A DNA stretch of 28,881 nucleotides, taken from positions 1-28,881 of the forward strand of contig ATSW01011391.1 of NCBI GenBank assembly GCA_000444245.1. Direction: 5' to 3'. The stretch's first letter is position 1. Each line of letters starts with the position of its first letter. Positions 9,271 to 20,656 of this stretch are shown here, one piece after another. The DNA is from Botryllus schlosseri (lineage: Eukaryota; Chordata; Ascidiacea; Stolidobranchia; Styelidae). The notes beneath the pieces were generated by a model that saw nothing but the letters and a program-made list of their open reading frames with translations, was not told where the DNA came from and made no database searches. Made by a program: the position numbers and the translations under genes.

Positions 9271-10129
9271 CAGCTGATATCTATGTTGCTGTGACGTTTT
9301 TTCACATTTAAGCCTCCCGCATAAGCCTTCTTCACGATCGCTGAGAAGATGGAATACGTGAATGGAAAATAGTATATATCTCATACACAAATGTGGTGCG
9401 GTTGTATATGTCATCATCACATTGAACTCATGAATGCTGACCTCACATGTGAAAGTCTTATACAATGCGCACCACGTAGTACCCTGCAGTAGCTCAGCCC
9501 GTTCCTAACATTCTAGCAATACACACAAATGTACGGCGGTACGCGCGCGTGTTTTGATAAGAAGTGGACAGTGGACACCTGTTCTCTGCTGAATAGATGC
9601 AATCAATAAAGACAACGAAATTTCGTATCAGCTCGTACTCACGGCAGCGATCAAATGACCGACATTTGTTGGAGACGGCCCATTCCTTCGTAGGTTATAT
9701 CTCAACTATTTCAAGGCGTGATAGACAAGCCTGTCGGGAAGTTTAATTACGAATATTCATGTGCAGTGCATCTAACCTACTCTCCGTATAATAAATAATT
9801 CAGCACTGAGTAGCGTCAGACGTAATTTTCGTAAAGGTACGTACTGTACGTTGTACAGTACATGTTGTACGCGTACGACCTTGTACCTTGGCGCACCCCG
9901 CATATAGGTCGTTTGATGCAGATTTGCTCTTTGATTTCATATCATGAAGGATAGGACAGGGCGATAAATTTGCGACTCCTGGTGTGAGTGGAGTTTCGCG
10001 AAATGGTTCTTGTATTGCTTGGTATACGGTGCAATCGTGTGTTTTTATTTGCGGGTCTCAAACTAACTGATTCTTGAATCTCCATCTTAATTATTGCGCT
10101 AATATCATATTCAACCCGCGTTCCTGTGT
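9271..10129. other. Intronic stretch, mostly featureless, with a GTAC cluster
   Basis: No exon or known repeat was recognised. Between 9837 and 9886 the palindromic tetramer GTAC occurs eight times, giving overlapping hairpin potential. The rest shows nothing distinctive. Confidence 0.5.
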
Positions 10130-10620
10130 CTATTGACGAGTGAATGGACGTGAAATTATAAATATTTGACTTCGTCAATTCCCTGGCGCCGTGCGATGCC
10201 TTTTTGCAAATCGAGTGAAGTGGTGGCGGACGGTTTTCAAGTACGCAGGCGGCTTGGAACGGAACAGGCGGCCATACGCGGCTTACTTGTGTCAACTTTC
10301 CGCTTGGAGATAGGTAGTGCGTGTTCTTAATAGTGTAATATTAGTCCGAACGAGCGATCCCACCGCTAAAGTGTTCTTGACGCGAGAGATATCATCGATA
10401 CCATTGAAATTTCGAGCGTATTGATAAGAACATAGCCGCGAGCTGTGAGAGTATAGCTGGATACAGGAGACGCGCGCAGGAAAGTGTGCCAGTTGTCGGG
10501 ATGCGAGGCGTGGGAAGGTAGGGACTCCGCGTCCGTAAATGCCTTTGGGATTGTATGCGTGTATCTGTAGCGTCCGCGATCGACTTAATTATCAATGTTT
10601 ATCTGCGTCATCGAAGATAG
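10130..10620 (+). promoter_or_regulatory. CpG-rich patch, possible further PDE4 promoter
   Basis: This half-kilobase is visibly denser in CpG than the surrounding A+T-rich intron. A possible donor AAG|GTAGGG occurs at 10518, preceded by the short frame ATGCGAGGCGTGGGAAG (17 bases, phase 2, the same phase as exons A-C). That tiny frame could be chance (one in three for phase), so I do not call a coding exon. No TATA box is evident. Confidence 0.25.
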
Positions 10621-10646
10621 ACGGGAAGCTTTGGTTTGCTAATACT

Positions 10647-11099
10647 TAGGGCTGGGCAAAATCGAGTACCTGAGTTGATTGGATTCAGAATGGAGTATTG
10701 GGTATCACTCAGTATGACGTCATAACAATATGAATGATGCGGAAAGTTCAAATATGTACCTTTTATGAAACAATCAGAAAAGCATGCCAGTTCTGTATCA
10801 CATTAAAGATAACTTGGTATTTTTTCGACCCTATCTCTCATTGTGCTTTGTGCCAGTTGCTGCGGGCTGGCCACGACTTCACAGATGTGCCATTTCCGCT
10901 GACGTACGAGTCTTTTTACTGGATGTTGTGTGTGCTGCGCTGGGACTAATCGAGGTTTCAATGCCTCCACGATGGAAAATAGTATAGATACTATAGTTCT
11001 CGCTCATAATATAACTCTTATTGGCAAGGAGCGTATAATTTCAGTTCTTGAAAACATGATCTCTTTCGAGTGAGTACTCGAAGCATTGTAACCAGCCTA
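10647..11099 (+). mobile_element. hAT MITE, copy 2 of a family found three times here
   Basis: The left end TAGGGCTGGGCAAAATCGAG is shared with the copy at 19510. Homology continues throughout: ATGACGTCA, AAAGTTCAAATATGTAC, TATTTTTTCGACC, TGGAAAATAGTAT, GAGCGTATAATTTCAGT. The right end ACTCGAAGCATTGTAACCAGCCTA is decayed. No target duplication is recognised. It is clearly more diverged than copy 1 and has no transposase. Confidence 0.85.
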
Positions 11100-14000
11100 A
11101 TGCGAGTAGTGATTCTTCGAGTCGAGAGTACAGCTACCGGTCCTCATGAATGTATGCAAATAACCATTGCGTTCTCGATGTCGTGATTATAGGAGCGATG
11201 CACGCAGCGGTGTGTTTGGAAATTCAAATTTTAGCGACTCCGCTCGGCATTTTCCCAGATACCGCCGCGTTGTGTGACGCAATCTGGCAAACTATGGTAT
11301 CTGCATTCCATCTTGACTGTCGACTGTGTCGAGGTTTCGGCACGCTTAATCGAATCATACGACAATTATGTCTCCTGTTTTTCTGACGATTACCAAAATG
11401 CCAGGCCATGACGTCAGGAAAAAGATCGACTATTGTCAGACACGATTACCTGGTACCTGGTATCCATCGGCTTTGGTATTTTCGAAATTAAGATCCATCT
11501 ATCTCTTACTTTCCACCTATCTCCCCATCTTTTGCATATATACAAACTCGTATAATGCTATCGACCTTCTCAGATTCAGCACATAGAACACCCGAATTGT
11601 GTTCAGCATGTTTCAATAACAGTTTAATATATTGTACCGTTTTGCCAGCGATAACAGCACTGCTCAACTTTTGATGGATAGCGTCAACGAGGTAAAGACA
11701 AATAGCCACCTGTATTCTTATGTCATAGGGCATGCAAGTTGATGCGAGTGCATGAGTTGTATATCAGGCGTAACAGTCCCTGGTATTTATCACGATAACA
11801 GTCGCGATATTTATACGGGCTACCTGGCCGAGTTTCGTGTTGCTAGTATATTATGGCGGCTGTTGTTCAATGTTCACCTTAGTCATTGTTGGCAACGTTG
11901 GTATCGGATGTAGCGACAGAGCCCGGATTGGTTGCTGTAATTCTTAAGCACAAGGATTTATTGTGGCATAACTTTGAAGCGCATCAGATGAAGAAATATA
12001 ATTGTCCCAGTTGTATTTGACCAAGTACATAGTCGTGCGAAGAGAGACTGGATAACGATTAGTTTTTGTACGCTGAGACACTGTAGGTATAATTGGACAT
12101 GCTCTTTATTATTTCCCTTGTGTATTTAGTTTCTGTTACTTCGTGAGGCGCGCAATGCGGAGACAAAAAGCCTTGATGTCTTGATGCCAAGCCATCCGAC
12201 TATGACAAATCACAGCGAAACATCTTAAGTGAATTTATTTCCAGAAACAAGCGATGCAGTGTTGTCGATGTTACATGCAAAGGCGAGGCACGTAGTCGCT
12301 GGTTATAATTCAGCGTTATTGTAACGCAGACATAGGATATAAACTCGGATTGAACTGGCAATTTATTGTGTTCTCATTGGTCTCGATATTCGATGTAGTT
12401 GTAAGTAGTTGGTACACGTGTTGAACGCGATTCTAGTGTTTCATGATGTAGCACTTTCAGTGTTGACATGATCGTGAAGTAATTCGCAGAAGTGACTTTT
12501 GGCTGTTCGTGCCTATGGCGCGAAAAGTGGGTGTTTAAATTGTAAGGAGGATCTGAGTTTTGGCCGGATTCTGGATTTATGTGATCTATCCGCTGTCGGA
12601 GTGGGATATGCATGATTGGATTAACACCAGGAGTCTGTACTGAAAAATGAATTTAGATCAGATTTAGATTATGAGAATATTGGGCAATTACTGCACTCTC
12701 CCAGTTTCATCGGTTGTGATGTCGTCGACATTATATTCTTATTTTCACCTGGATGAGACTTGATACTTTTAGCATTGCTAGTCGTATTATGCCCATATTT
12801 TGCTGTTGGATATGTTTGATTTGGTTCTGATTTAACGTGTAATCGATACGCATCGATAAAGACGGAGAAATCCACGATTGCACAAGCTTGCGGCAGCAAT
12901 TTTAGTTCGGAAATGTTGTTGGTTGGGGAATCTCCGCATCAAAACGCATTAACGCGAACACCTGTGTGTTAATATAACCTTTGACCTCCTACTTTTAATG
13001 ATATACCTCGTTGTGACAGGCACGGAATTACATTGAAGGGGTATGAGCAGTGAGCACCCCTGCTTATGAAACCCGCTCCAGGAACTATAGCCCACACTAA
13101 ATATATTATCCTCAATAAGTTGTATGTTGAACTAGCTAAGACAAAGATTGTTAAATGCAATCTAATGAAGTTATAAATCAGCGTTCCATCACGCAATTCT
13201 CAAGCACTGTCGGTTTATCTTTCTTAAAAGTGTTTGCCGAAAAATTTCATGCCCTAGCCTCATCCACTGCGGTGATATGATAACAGCTAATCGCTGTCAC
13301 TTGTGTCTTATCGGTCATGTAACGTGCCGCTGGGAATTGCAAGTTCTTGTTCATGCTAATGCATCCCTACCTATTCTTGTCTCGAAAAATCTATACTAGC
13401 ATCGTTACTTTGTTCTATATTCGGTTGCGGTCAATCTGCTATATTCCTCAATGCAGTTGAAGTCATGCGCAGCTCGTCAATCCCACCCCCAAAGAAATCA
13501 ATGTTTTAGCCAGTCATGAAGGTGTTTCAAGTTGAAGGCGGTTCAGGTATGTTATGACCTTGCAGGCAGAACGGTTCTGGCCCTTCTGGGCCCTGCTAGC
13601 AGCAGCAGAACAAAATATGAAATGTGTGATGTAATTGCAATCATATATATATTAATGAAGGTGATGTACCTTGCCTAAGTGGACGTAGTGTTAGAAAATC
13701 ATATATTGTTAACAGCATTTTACACTGCGTCAAAAAAGAGCTGAATGAAAAGAGTGACAAATTAATCATGATGTCTACGCATGTATCATTGTAGTTTCGG
13801 TGACGTAAAAATGTTCAACTTAACTCGTCTTTTGTGTCTCTGGGTTGCGTCCGATTGTATCGGAGCGAAACTGCTTCTGGAACTCTTAATGCCGCTGTAC
13901 AATACATATTTAGCTTATCTGTAGAATCCAAATCCGAAGCCTAATTCATTCACAACCGACACATGAAATCGATTGTCTATGGCCCGACCCGGTTTATGAA

Positions 14001-16218
14001 ACTTTATATACCTTATCCGAATCCGGTTAATACTATCTGTGACGTACCCGCACTTTACAGCAGTGGCATATTACGTCATAAACCGACCTCGAGGGCGATC
14101 TGTCGTTACACCTAATCTAATCATTAATGCTCATTTCTGGGAATATCGCGTATGATTGCGCAGTTATATAATCTCACACGGGCCATTGTGCCGTGAACAA
14201 TATCCCTCGGTGTACATGTCAGAATTCTTTGCCCCGGGTGAGAATCGCCGATGTAACGCGATGCTTTCAATTGTCACTGTCATCCTTCGCTATTTTTGTG
14301 TTCTGTACATTGGCCCGGGTGTGTGTGTCACTGTCCAGCGTCCATTCCTTAGTAAGCGACTGGAGGTGTCGGTAACCGCCACTAATCGCACATGGAATGG
14401 AAAAATTCTGCGAATCTTGCTTCAGGCTTGTAGATTTCACCTTGTTGTCGTTGTTGAATGTAGCGCCGTGTCTTGTTTGATGCTTTTGCGATATATCCTC
14501 ACCGTATCATTGGACTTCTTGTACGTGTATAGCAGACAGATGTGTGATCACTCTGATCAGCGACAGGTAAAGCGCAGATCCCATTTCAAAGAACGAGCCC
14601 ACCAGCTTTTTTCTGTCGCAAACCAGTGTTGAATGTGTGCGATCGCATTATGATAGTGCCGGTGGTGGTGTGCCGCACAAGTGTGTTAAAATCGGTTAGG
14701 TTTGTGGATATGTCCCGACAACAGCGATCGGCTGATATGTAGGATTTGGGGATTATCTGATCGGTAGAAATCTAACAATATCGTGAGGGAGGTCATTATG
14801 CTGTCGCATTGCTTGCAAGTACTTTGATTATTTCGTTATATGTACGTCAGGTCTGGGGACGTTTTGTAATTCTTATGCTGCGTTGAGCGTTGGTGCTTGT
14901 TATTGCCCGTTCCAGGTTGCTATGATCCATTGTATGCCCCACTCAATGTTGGACTGTCACTAATAATATCCGCATTTCTGACGTGATAAACCACCTTCCT
15001 GGTTTCGCATCATGAATCGCGTTTAGAATTACAATGGCTTATAGTTGAAACTGATAAATTACATATTGTTGCATCCCGCAACGTGACGGACAAGTGGCAA
15101 CATTCTTCGCCGAACTTGGTCAGACTTTGGCTGTGCACTAGAGCTAATTGCCGCTGAGCGAGTGTTATCTCTGTCAAGAATTTTGTTATTTTCGAAGAGA
15201 ACAGGCATTTTGTCCACTTCGTAATTTGCACGCGATGTCGCGATGAAGTCCTGGAAAATACATCAGTTCACCTCGTCGTTAGAAACGTCAGTAGACAATG
15301 TCAGGATACGTTTGCACTTCGGTATCAGTAGATTATATAGAGCAGGACACTTATTCCGTCGCTAGCTCACATTACCGTCGGTGCGCACTCGGCATATTAC
15401 TATCACTCTGGAAACTTACACACGTCGCTGTGACGTCTTATTCAGCAGTCATAATAGGCAGTGTCACTATAGGTAACAATCGCTTATACGATATTTGTCG
15501 GGCTACTTTTAGGTCACTCTGTTTGTTTGTGAATATTGGCAAACTTTCATTCGTTACGGTCGTACTACACACTCTCGCCTTTCTTGCGTATGGCCCCGTT
15601 GAGGATTATTTGTATAAATCGCGCTGCAAATATTATTATCTCACCAAGCTGCGTGTGAGCCCATTCCCGGAGGAGTTGGTGTATGATGGTGATGGTGTTC
15701 CATTTATGATATCAGGGTACCTTCGCAGTGTCAGATTCCAAAAGAAAATGCATTTTCATGTACTAGATTCGTGGAGTGAGATGGTTCATACTCAAGAAAT
15801 GTTACTGCTGAAACGCAGTTTGTTTCAGAATTTCTCAAGGATCGGTAGCTAAAGAGCAAGCGCTCGAGAATCATTTTGAGTTCGATTGGTGCTGTGTGCT
15901 TCGTGCTCTCGCGAATTATGCGGACCTCCATCCGCGGCCTTGTTGTCAGCACACATATCAATGCAGCTGAGGCAGAACGTTGTTAATTATGCAAAGCGTT
16001 CTACAGGTGCGATGGATGTTTTATCTATTTCATAGCACGTAATAGCACCCGCAGTGAAGGCTATTATCTGGCGCAATATTTATTGTACAGACGCATTTTG
16101 AGAGGAATTGAATGACACAGATTTAGCGCCGCGTTTATTTCCGCGTGATGGATATTGCGTCTTTGCAAAGGGTGCTTTTTTCGCCCGAAATCACAAACTA
16201 AACCTTCCTTGTTGTTAG
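11100..16218. other. Long intronic stretch with no recognised feature
   Basis: About 5.1 kb. I see no exon with splice logic, no RNA gene and no repeat that I can name. One cAMP-response octamer TGACGTCA lies at 11409-11416 outside any recognised transposon. Long open frames at 14156-14632 (158 codons) and 15298-15852 (184 codons) have no recognised protein similarity and no good splice donor at the end, and frames of that size are expected occasionally by chance. Confidence 0.45.
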
Positions 16219-16246
16219 GATAGAAACAATGCGTTAATACACTGTA

Positions 16247-16734
16247 ATGGACGCGGCGAATTGTATCGGGAAGGTCTTGAAAGGCTCTGCTATGACAATA
16301 CCACACACCCTGCCGATCGTGCCGATCATACATTGCAACGACGGCCCGCTCGTGGAGAGAAAGGAACGCAGTAGTGATGCTAAGTTGGAGGAATATACTG
16401 AAAGGCGTCAGTTTTACAAGTTTCAATCGTTGTCCTGTGGGGAAATGAAGGGTACCTCTGCGAGCACCGATACATATGACTGTGACACCAATAATAACAC
16501 CTCAGCCGAGAAGGCTACCAACTCCACTGCACCTTGGCGGCGTCGGGACGTACACGATCGTTATCACGCACTCTCGGAAGACTCCGATAGCGACGTGGAG
16601 ACTTCCAAAGGGCGCACACTGCTAGTGCTGCCTAAATTGTCAATCGGGAGACGGCGGACTTATGGCCAGCAAGCTTTAAGAGAATGGCAAGATGATGCCA
16701 AGCAGAATCAGTACCGTAGACACTCATGGATTTG
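16247..16734 (+). CDS. PDE4 alternative first coding exon B (PDE4D3-like junction), partial
   Basis: This is the N-terminal exon of a PDE4/dunce cAMP phosphodiesterase isoform. It encodes 162 codons plus TG of the next; with C or T as the next base this is Cys, as in vertebrates. An in-frame TAA at 16235 precedes the ATG, whose context is fair (G at -3 and +4). A possible acceptor (CCTTCCTTGTTGTTAG) ends at 16218, so an upstream untranslated exon is possible. The last residues are RRHSWI (157-162), identical to the end of the PDE4D3 N-terminus, where the Ser is a known protein kinase A site (Ser13) that strengthens binding to the anchor protein mAKAP. The Ser here is residue 160. Vertebrate PDE4D3 has only about 15 unique residues; this exon adds roughly 150 upstream, including an acidic Ser-rich run SEDSDSDVE (110-118) and GRRRT (134-138). 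The donor is TG|GTAAGC, phase 2. UCR1 and later exons are not in the window. Confidence 0.85.
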
Positions 16735-16763
16735 GTAAGCGGCATGTTTATATTTTCGGGGTT

Positions 16764-17211
16764 GTCTGGCTCACTTGTTCCCAACGTGAGTGATATCGCC
16801 CCCCGCCCCCCAGTGGACAATTTTGAGAAGAAAAAAAATAGGAATACCCAAGGGGGCGACTGGAGGGCGGATAGTGGGCGAAAATGTATGATAATGAAAT
16901 ATATTTATTAAACTATTTAATAAACACGGTAAAAAAAATGCACGTGAAACCGGCTTAATCGGCATATGACGCGAAAGAAAGGTCAACTCAACTGAAAGTA
17001 AACGCGGAAACCGGTATACCGATCACCGATATACCATCTCGACAAAATAGCATTCTTTAGTAAATTCACCAGCGATTATATTTAAATGGATAAATTTTCC
17101 GAATATATGTCCTCTTTGTCGTATCCGTAAATATGGGGGGGGAATGAAAATTTATGTCGAGATTGATAAGGGGGCGATGATTCCAAAATGTTGGGAACAA
17201 CTGGTCTAGTT
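16764..17211 (+). mobile_element. Small non-autonomous hAT element just inside intron after exon B
   Basis: The element is 16772-17203 (432 bp). The left end CACTTGTTCCCAACGTG is mirrored by the right end ATGTTGGGAACAACTG. The flanking 8-mers GTCTGGCT (16764-16771) and GTCTAGTT (17204-17211) agree at 6 of 8 positions, a decayed hAT target duplication. It starts only 37 bp past the exon B donor. The interior is A+T-rich with no coding. Its GTGAGT at 16786 should not be confused with the exon donor. Confidence 0.8.
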
Positions 17212-18840
17212 GGAATGGTAAATCGAGAGAGGTAAATATTGTTACAAACAAACCATCGCGCGGGGTTATTGTGACATTGTAATAACTGTTTACGACGCAG
17301 TACAGGCAGTAGGGATATACGTTTCAAACTTTGCGCTCTGTGATAATTCCATTTCAAAAAGGCTAAAAGGTTATGATGCTGCATTACGGTACGGCCACAT
17401 GACTTGCCTAAATGCGGTGATTTGGGACGATTTTCACGCATTTTTCATGAAGGCTGATTAAAACCTGATTTACAAATCACCAGCTTGAAATGCGTATATT
17501 GTCACTTGTTGTGTTGGATTTTGTACATTGGTAGGATCTACATCTATATGTATAGGCTATATACAGTCTCAGACAGACCCGATAGCGAGTACATATGGAT
17601 GACCGCAGATGTGGCCAGGGTAAATTTTGTAAAGGTATATTTCGAAATTCGTTAGGATGGGGCGAATATTTTAAGCAATAACACAACGTCATCGATCCGT
17701 TGTGACGCAAATGACAAAGTCGAAAACTTTGTACGGAGCAGGGGGCGATATGTGTGGCAAGACTGGCAACTGTCATATAGGACTTGTTGCGGAGATGTAG
17801 GCCTGTTATGGGCACCATAATCATATCTATATTTAGAGGATTGAATAAGTTGTTGTTAATCAACGATTTTTGGCGATGAAATATTTGCCGGATTAATGAC
17901 TAGCGCATTGGACCCCGGCGGCCGCGGAGCGTAGAATTGGCGGAACCGGTCTAGAACTTTTGTGACTGCAGAAATTATCTGGTTGCTGAAGCTCTGTCGT
18001 ACGCGAGGATCAATGATATTTTTACCATTGGTTTCGTATTCTCTTCCCCCTCTTTATGGATTTCGTTAGGTCGCGCACGAATCGGTTCAATACGGAAAAT
18101 CACTTCTATGTTGTCATCACAAATCGGTTTTCTCTCGGGAGCCGAGATGGGTTTAGTTCGAAAAAGCGTTGGTGAGAGCCATGTCATAATCTCGCCCGAC
18201 CTTTCGTATCATATGATTACGTCGGTGAGGGTATTGGAGGAGACCGTTTGCAACTGCCTTTGTATTGCTGAGTCCGGTAATATAATGCAAGGTCCCGAGG
18301 GGCTGGATTGTTGCTTGACTTCAGAGAGAATGGGAACTTGGTACAAAAACTGGTGCCGTGTACGGTTAGGAACCCAAATTGCTTGTAGGTCAGCGGTTGT
18401 AGTTGTTTGATAGAGTGTCTTGGAGTTGACAGTGCGTTTTTGTTTGGAGGGTAATACGCCATTGTGACCGTCAGAAAGTAATGAAACTCGTAGTTAAAAC
18501 ATGTGAAGTGAGTGTTGTCCCGCACCATGCAGATGTGGTGGTAGCGCCCAGAAGTAAATAATATTTCCCCGAAATTGGAATAGTTTGAAACTCATCGGGC
18601 AATTCGAATTGTGTAGTGCACATATATTAAATATTGTTTATTTTTAGTCCAAGGCCTATAAATTTTCTATGCTTGATAAACCCTATGTAGTTAGTTGTTG
18701 TTGAAGATATTGGATGATTAACAATTATACTTGGGAACCTTGACCACGATAAATGCCTCGTTATTACCTAGCCGGGTTTTGGGGCTGAGATATGGTGTTT
18801 TTGTGAGCGCAAGCGCTACGTCAAGATATATATAACACGC
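17212..18840. other. Intronic stretch without recognised features
   Basis: About 1.6 kb with no named repeat, exon or RNA gene. Short open frames on both strands (for example 17477-17863 minus and 18108-18410 plus) lack splice-site or similarity support. Confidence 0.4.
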
Positions 18841-18895
18841 AGTTTACGACGGGTAGCATGCCCGTCTTTTTGAGAGCATGCTTATGAGGAAAGAT

Positions 18896-18944
18896 GTTGT
18901 GGTGGCATTGTGGGATTTCGTTTTATGTTGTGGTGGTATTGTGG
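18896..18944 (+). repeat. Tandem repeat interrupted by transposon insertion
   Basis: Unit 1 is 18896-18926 (GTTGTGGTGGCATTGTGGGA, then TTTCGTTTTAT). Unit 2 starts at 18927 (GTTGTGGTGGTATTGTGG) and is cut at 18944 by the element 18945-20648. It resumes after the target duplication at 20657 (TATTTCGTTTTCGTAT). Skipping the insertion restores a two-unit repeat of about 31-34 bp, which independently confirms the transposon boundaries. Confidence 0.85.
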
Positions 18945-20656
18945 CATAGGCGCCGAACCTGGGCATGCAAGGCATGCCAGGCATACCTAGACATTTTTTT
19001 AGGTATGCGGCATGCCTAGAATTCGGTTTGGAATGAATCGGCATAAACCCCGATTGTGTTATTTAGAATGAATCGCAATGTATTTCCGTTTACGACATTA
19101 CCTGCTACCGCTTATGTGAGCGAGGTAACCCGTTGCGCGCGGCCAATTAGCTACAAGCGCGTTGCCAATTAACGAGATTTGTCTGTGCGCAATGTAACGC
19201 GACGCGATCTCCCGCTGAGATGATCGCGAAATTGTGTCATTGATTGCCGTGCGCTCGGCAATCATCGCTTGGGACGCTTGCCTGCTTTATCGCGTCTCCG
19301 ACAAGCCTAGTTTCACTCGCTTGAGCATGATTAACAATCACATCAGCAGTAGGCCCGGTGCCATCGCTGCCTGCACTATCGCATCTGCATTGGTGCACAC
19401 GATATTATTGCTTGCCTACACAATCGCATCTGCAATAGGCCTGGTACGAAAGATATCATCGCTGGCCAGTGGCCAACTATCGCGTCTAGAGCAGAGCATG
19501 TGTTGGCTCTAGGGCTGGGCAAAATCGAGTACCTGAGTGATTCGATTCTGAATCACGTAAAATGCTTCGAGTCGAGTCGAGTATTCGAGTATCACTCATT
19601 ATGACGTCACAAAATAATGTAATATGTCAAAGTTCAAATATGTACATTTTATGCCACCAACGAAGAACATAATGCCTGTAACCCGTCACATTAATGATAA
19701 TTCGGTATTTTTTCGACCATACCGACTTCATTGCACTTCTTGACAATGTTGTGGAACGATCATGACTTCCGAAATGAGTTATTTTCAGTAACGTTCGTAG
19801 CTTTCTACTATGTCTATTATGCTGCGACACGGCCAATAAAGGTTTTAAGGCTTCCTCAGTGGAAAATAGTATCAAAACTATAATTGTCGTTTGTAAATTA
19901 ACTTCCAGTTGCGAGGAGCGTATAATTTCAGTACTCGAAAAAATCGTCATTTACTACTCGACTCGAATCATTAAAATTAATACTCGATTCAGATTCGAGT
20001 ACTCGAATCATTGTGCCCAGCCCTAGTTGGCTCCCATCTCTCGAGCCTAGCATGCGTTAGCTCCAATCTTTCGATGGCTTGGTGACAATGCCATTAGGTG
20101 TTTGTTATTAGCGATTGTAATTAAAGAGCGACATCGCTGAACTGAATGACATCGAATGTCCGCAGACATGTGCGATTGTGAGTGCGCCGTGCATGCGTAA
20201 GTGAATTCCGCTAATACCTAAACATAACCATCAGAAGATGTGTGTCAACTGTCAAGGCTTGAGTTGTAAAAGACGAGAAAGGTTTGAACAACCTGAAATC
20301 GGTGCCATAATAGAACAGATACCATAACTACTCTGACATTTTGCCTTGCGCAAATCGTCGCCGAGGTTACGTAATACGCGTTGATAAGCGGCGTATTTAA
20401 TTGTTCGCTAGCGGCAGGGACTCGCTAATTGACAGCACTTCCGGACTCGTTGACAAGCTTATCATACGGCATACGCGCAAGTTTGTTAACACGAAGATAT
20501 TGCATAATCGGCATTTATGCAGGCACTTAACCCTCATGAATTGATGCTATATTATCCCTAATTATCAATTCCGTCGGATCATGACGTCATTCCTTTGTGA
20601 CGTCATCGAACTCGCATGCCTAAGGAAAATTAGCGTTCGGCGCCTATGTATTGTGG
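18937..20656 (+). mobile_element. DNA transposon with CATAGGCGCCGAAC ends and 8-bp target duplication
   Basis: The element is 18945-20648 (1704 bp including a nested insertion). The perfect 14-bp terminal inverted repeat is CATAGGCGCCGAAC on the left and GTTCGGCGCCTATG on the right. The flanking direct repeat is TATTGTGG at 18937-18944 and 20649-20656. Both ends also carry GGCATGC-type sub-terminal motifs, and the left end has several overlapping palindromes (18961-19020). No transposase is recognised, so it is non-autonomous. An 8-bp duplication fits hAT or P superfamilies; the CA..TG ends allow either, and I cannot decide. Removing the nested MITE leaves about 1.2 kb. Confidence 0.88.
19502..20033 (+). 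mobile_element. hAT MITE, copy 1, nested inside the 18945-20648 element
   Basis: The element is 19510-20025 (516 bp). The ends are TAGGGCTGGGC and GCCCAGCCCTA, a perfect 11-bp inverted repeat. The target duplication GTTGGCTC is exact at 19502-19509 and 20026-20033. Sub-terminal text is rich in ACTCGA/TCGAGT motifs, including GAGTCGAGTCGAGTATTCGA. There is no coding capacity. It is the best preserved of three copies in the window and inserted after its host element. Confidence 0.92.

Noticed and set aside
14156-14632. 158-codon open frame on the plus strand, with a donor-like CAG|GTAAAG inside at 14567
   Set aside because: No recognisable similarity, the donor is not in the expected context or phase for the PDE4 first exons, and length is within chance.
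15298-15852. 184-codon open frame on the plus strand
   Set aside because: Longest frame in the window, but hydrophobic/Cys/Tyr-rich composition looks like translated intron, no protein family recognised, no phase-2 donor at its end, and a frame of this size is only mildly unlikely by chance in 29 kb of six frames.
16786-16792. GTGAGTG as an alternative donor after exon B
   Set aside because: It lies inside the hAT element at 16772-17203 and beyond the in-frame stop that follows the GTAAGC donor at 16735.
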